A stretch of DNA of 6,139 nucleotides, from NCBI GenBank assembly GCA_934177555.1, contig CAKPPL010000068.1, positions 1-6,139 on the forward strand, in the 5' to 3' direction. Position numbers and translations under genes: made by a program. The notes under the pieces were generated by a model that ran no database searches, had not been told where the DNA came from, and worked only from the letters and a program-made list of their open reading frames with translations. Positions 6,108-6,139 of the stretch are shown piece by piece. Numbering within the stretch: the first letter of the stretch is position 1; each line of letters opens with the position of its first letter. The stretch comes from an uncultured Clostridia bacterium (GTDB lineage Bacteria > Bacillota > Clostridia > TANB77 > CAG-508).

Positions 6108-6136
6108 ATTATAACATTATTTACATAAAAATGCAA
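6108..6136 (-). promoter_or_regulatory. Promoter for the L,D-transpeptidase gene
   Basis: On the minus strand, TTGCAT (-35; plus-strand positions 6131-6136) and TATAAT (-10; 6108-6113) are separated by 17 bases. A TG one base before the -10 (6115-6116) gives the same extended TGTTATAAT as the cdaA-block promoter. Transcription would start near 6101, giving a leader of about 65 bases that holds the inverted repeat and the strong GGAGGA site. The -35 is only a partial match, so strength rests on the extended -10. Confidence 0.72.
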
Positions 6137-6139
6137 TAT

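Overview
The window is extremely A+T-rich. Its plus-strand genes use almost only A/T-ending codons (AGA for Arg, ATA for Ile), have strong AGGAG-type ribosome binding sites and use the standard code (TAA and TAG stops, TGG for Trp). The gene families present point to a low-GC Gram-positive bacterium, most likely a Clostridia-type Firmicute: a CdaA-type di-adenylate cyclase, a LemA/DUF3137 pair, a Firmicute-type pyrimidine-nucleoside phosphorylase and a membrane-anchored L,D-transpeptidase. This placement is an inference; no rRNA or strain-level marker is present.

Layout. (1) Positions 1-2160, plus strand: the 3' end of a DUF3137-like gene, interrupted by an in-frame TAA at 17-19, then lemA (324-854) and pdp (859-2160). 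These are packed with gaps of 16 and 4 bases and look like one transcript entering from the left. (2) Positions 2184-4577, plus strand: a good extended -10 promoter, a 48-residue single-pass membrane protein too small for most gene callers (2242-2388), the di-adenylate cyclase gene cdaA (2403-3332), truA (3343-4080) and, after 65 bases, an unrecognised three-segment membrane protein with a Cys- and Asn-rich tail (4146-4577). (3) A perfect 10-bp hairpin (4578-4600) separates this block from the convergent minus-strand gene. (4) Positions 4618-6036, minus strand: a 472-residue L,D-transpeptidase with its own promoter, a strong ribosome binding site and a perfect 10-bp inverted repeat in its leader.

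Functionally the window mixes cell-envelope and housekeeping genes. CdaA makes c-di-AMP, which in Firmicutes controls potassium and osmolyte balance and affects wall integrity. The L,D-transpeptidase cross-links peptidoglycan. TruA modifies tRNA anticodon arms, and Pdp salvages pyrimidine nucleosides. cdaA is not followed by cdaR and glmM, its usual partners. Instead it follows the tiny membrane protein and precedes truA. I see no mobile element, CRISPR array, rRNA or tRNA, and no clearly new multi-gene system. The points most worth a second look are the tiny protein ahead of cdaA, the Cys-rich membrane protein, the nonsense codon in the DUF3137 gene and the dyad in the ldt leader.
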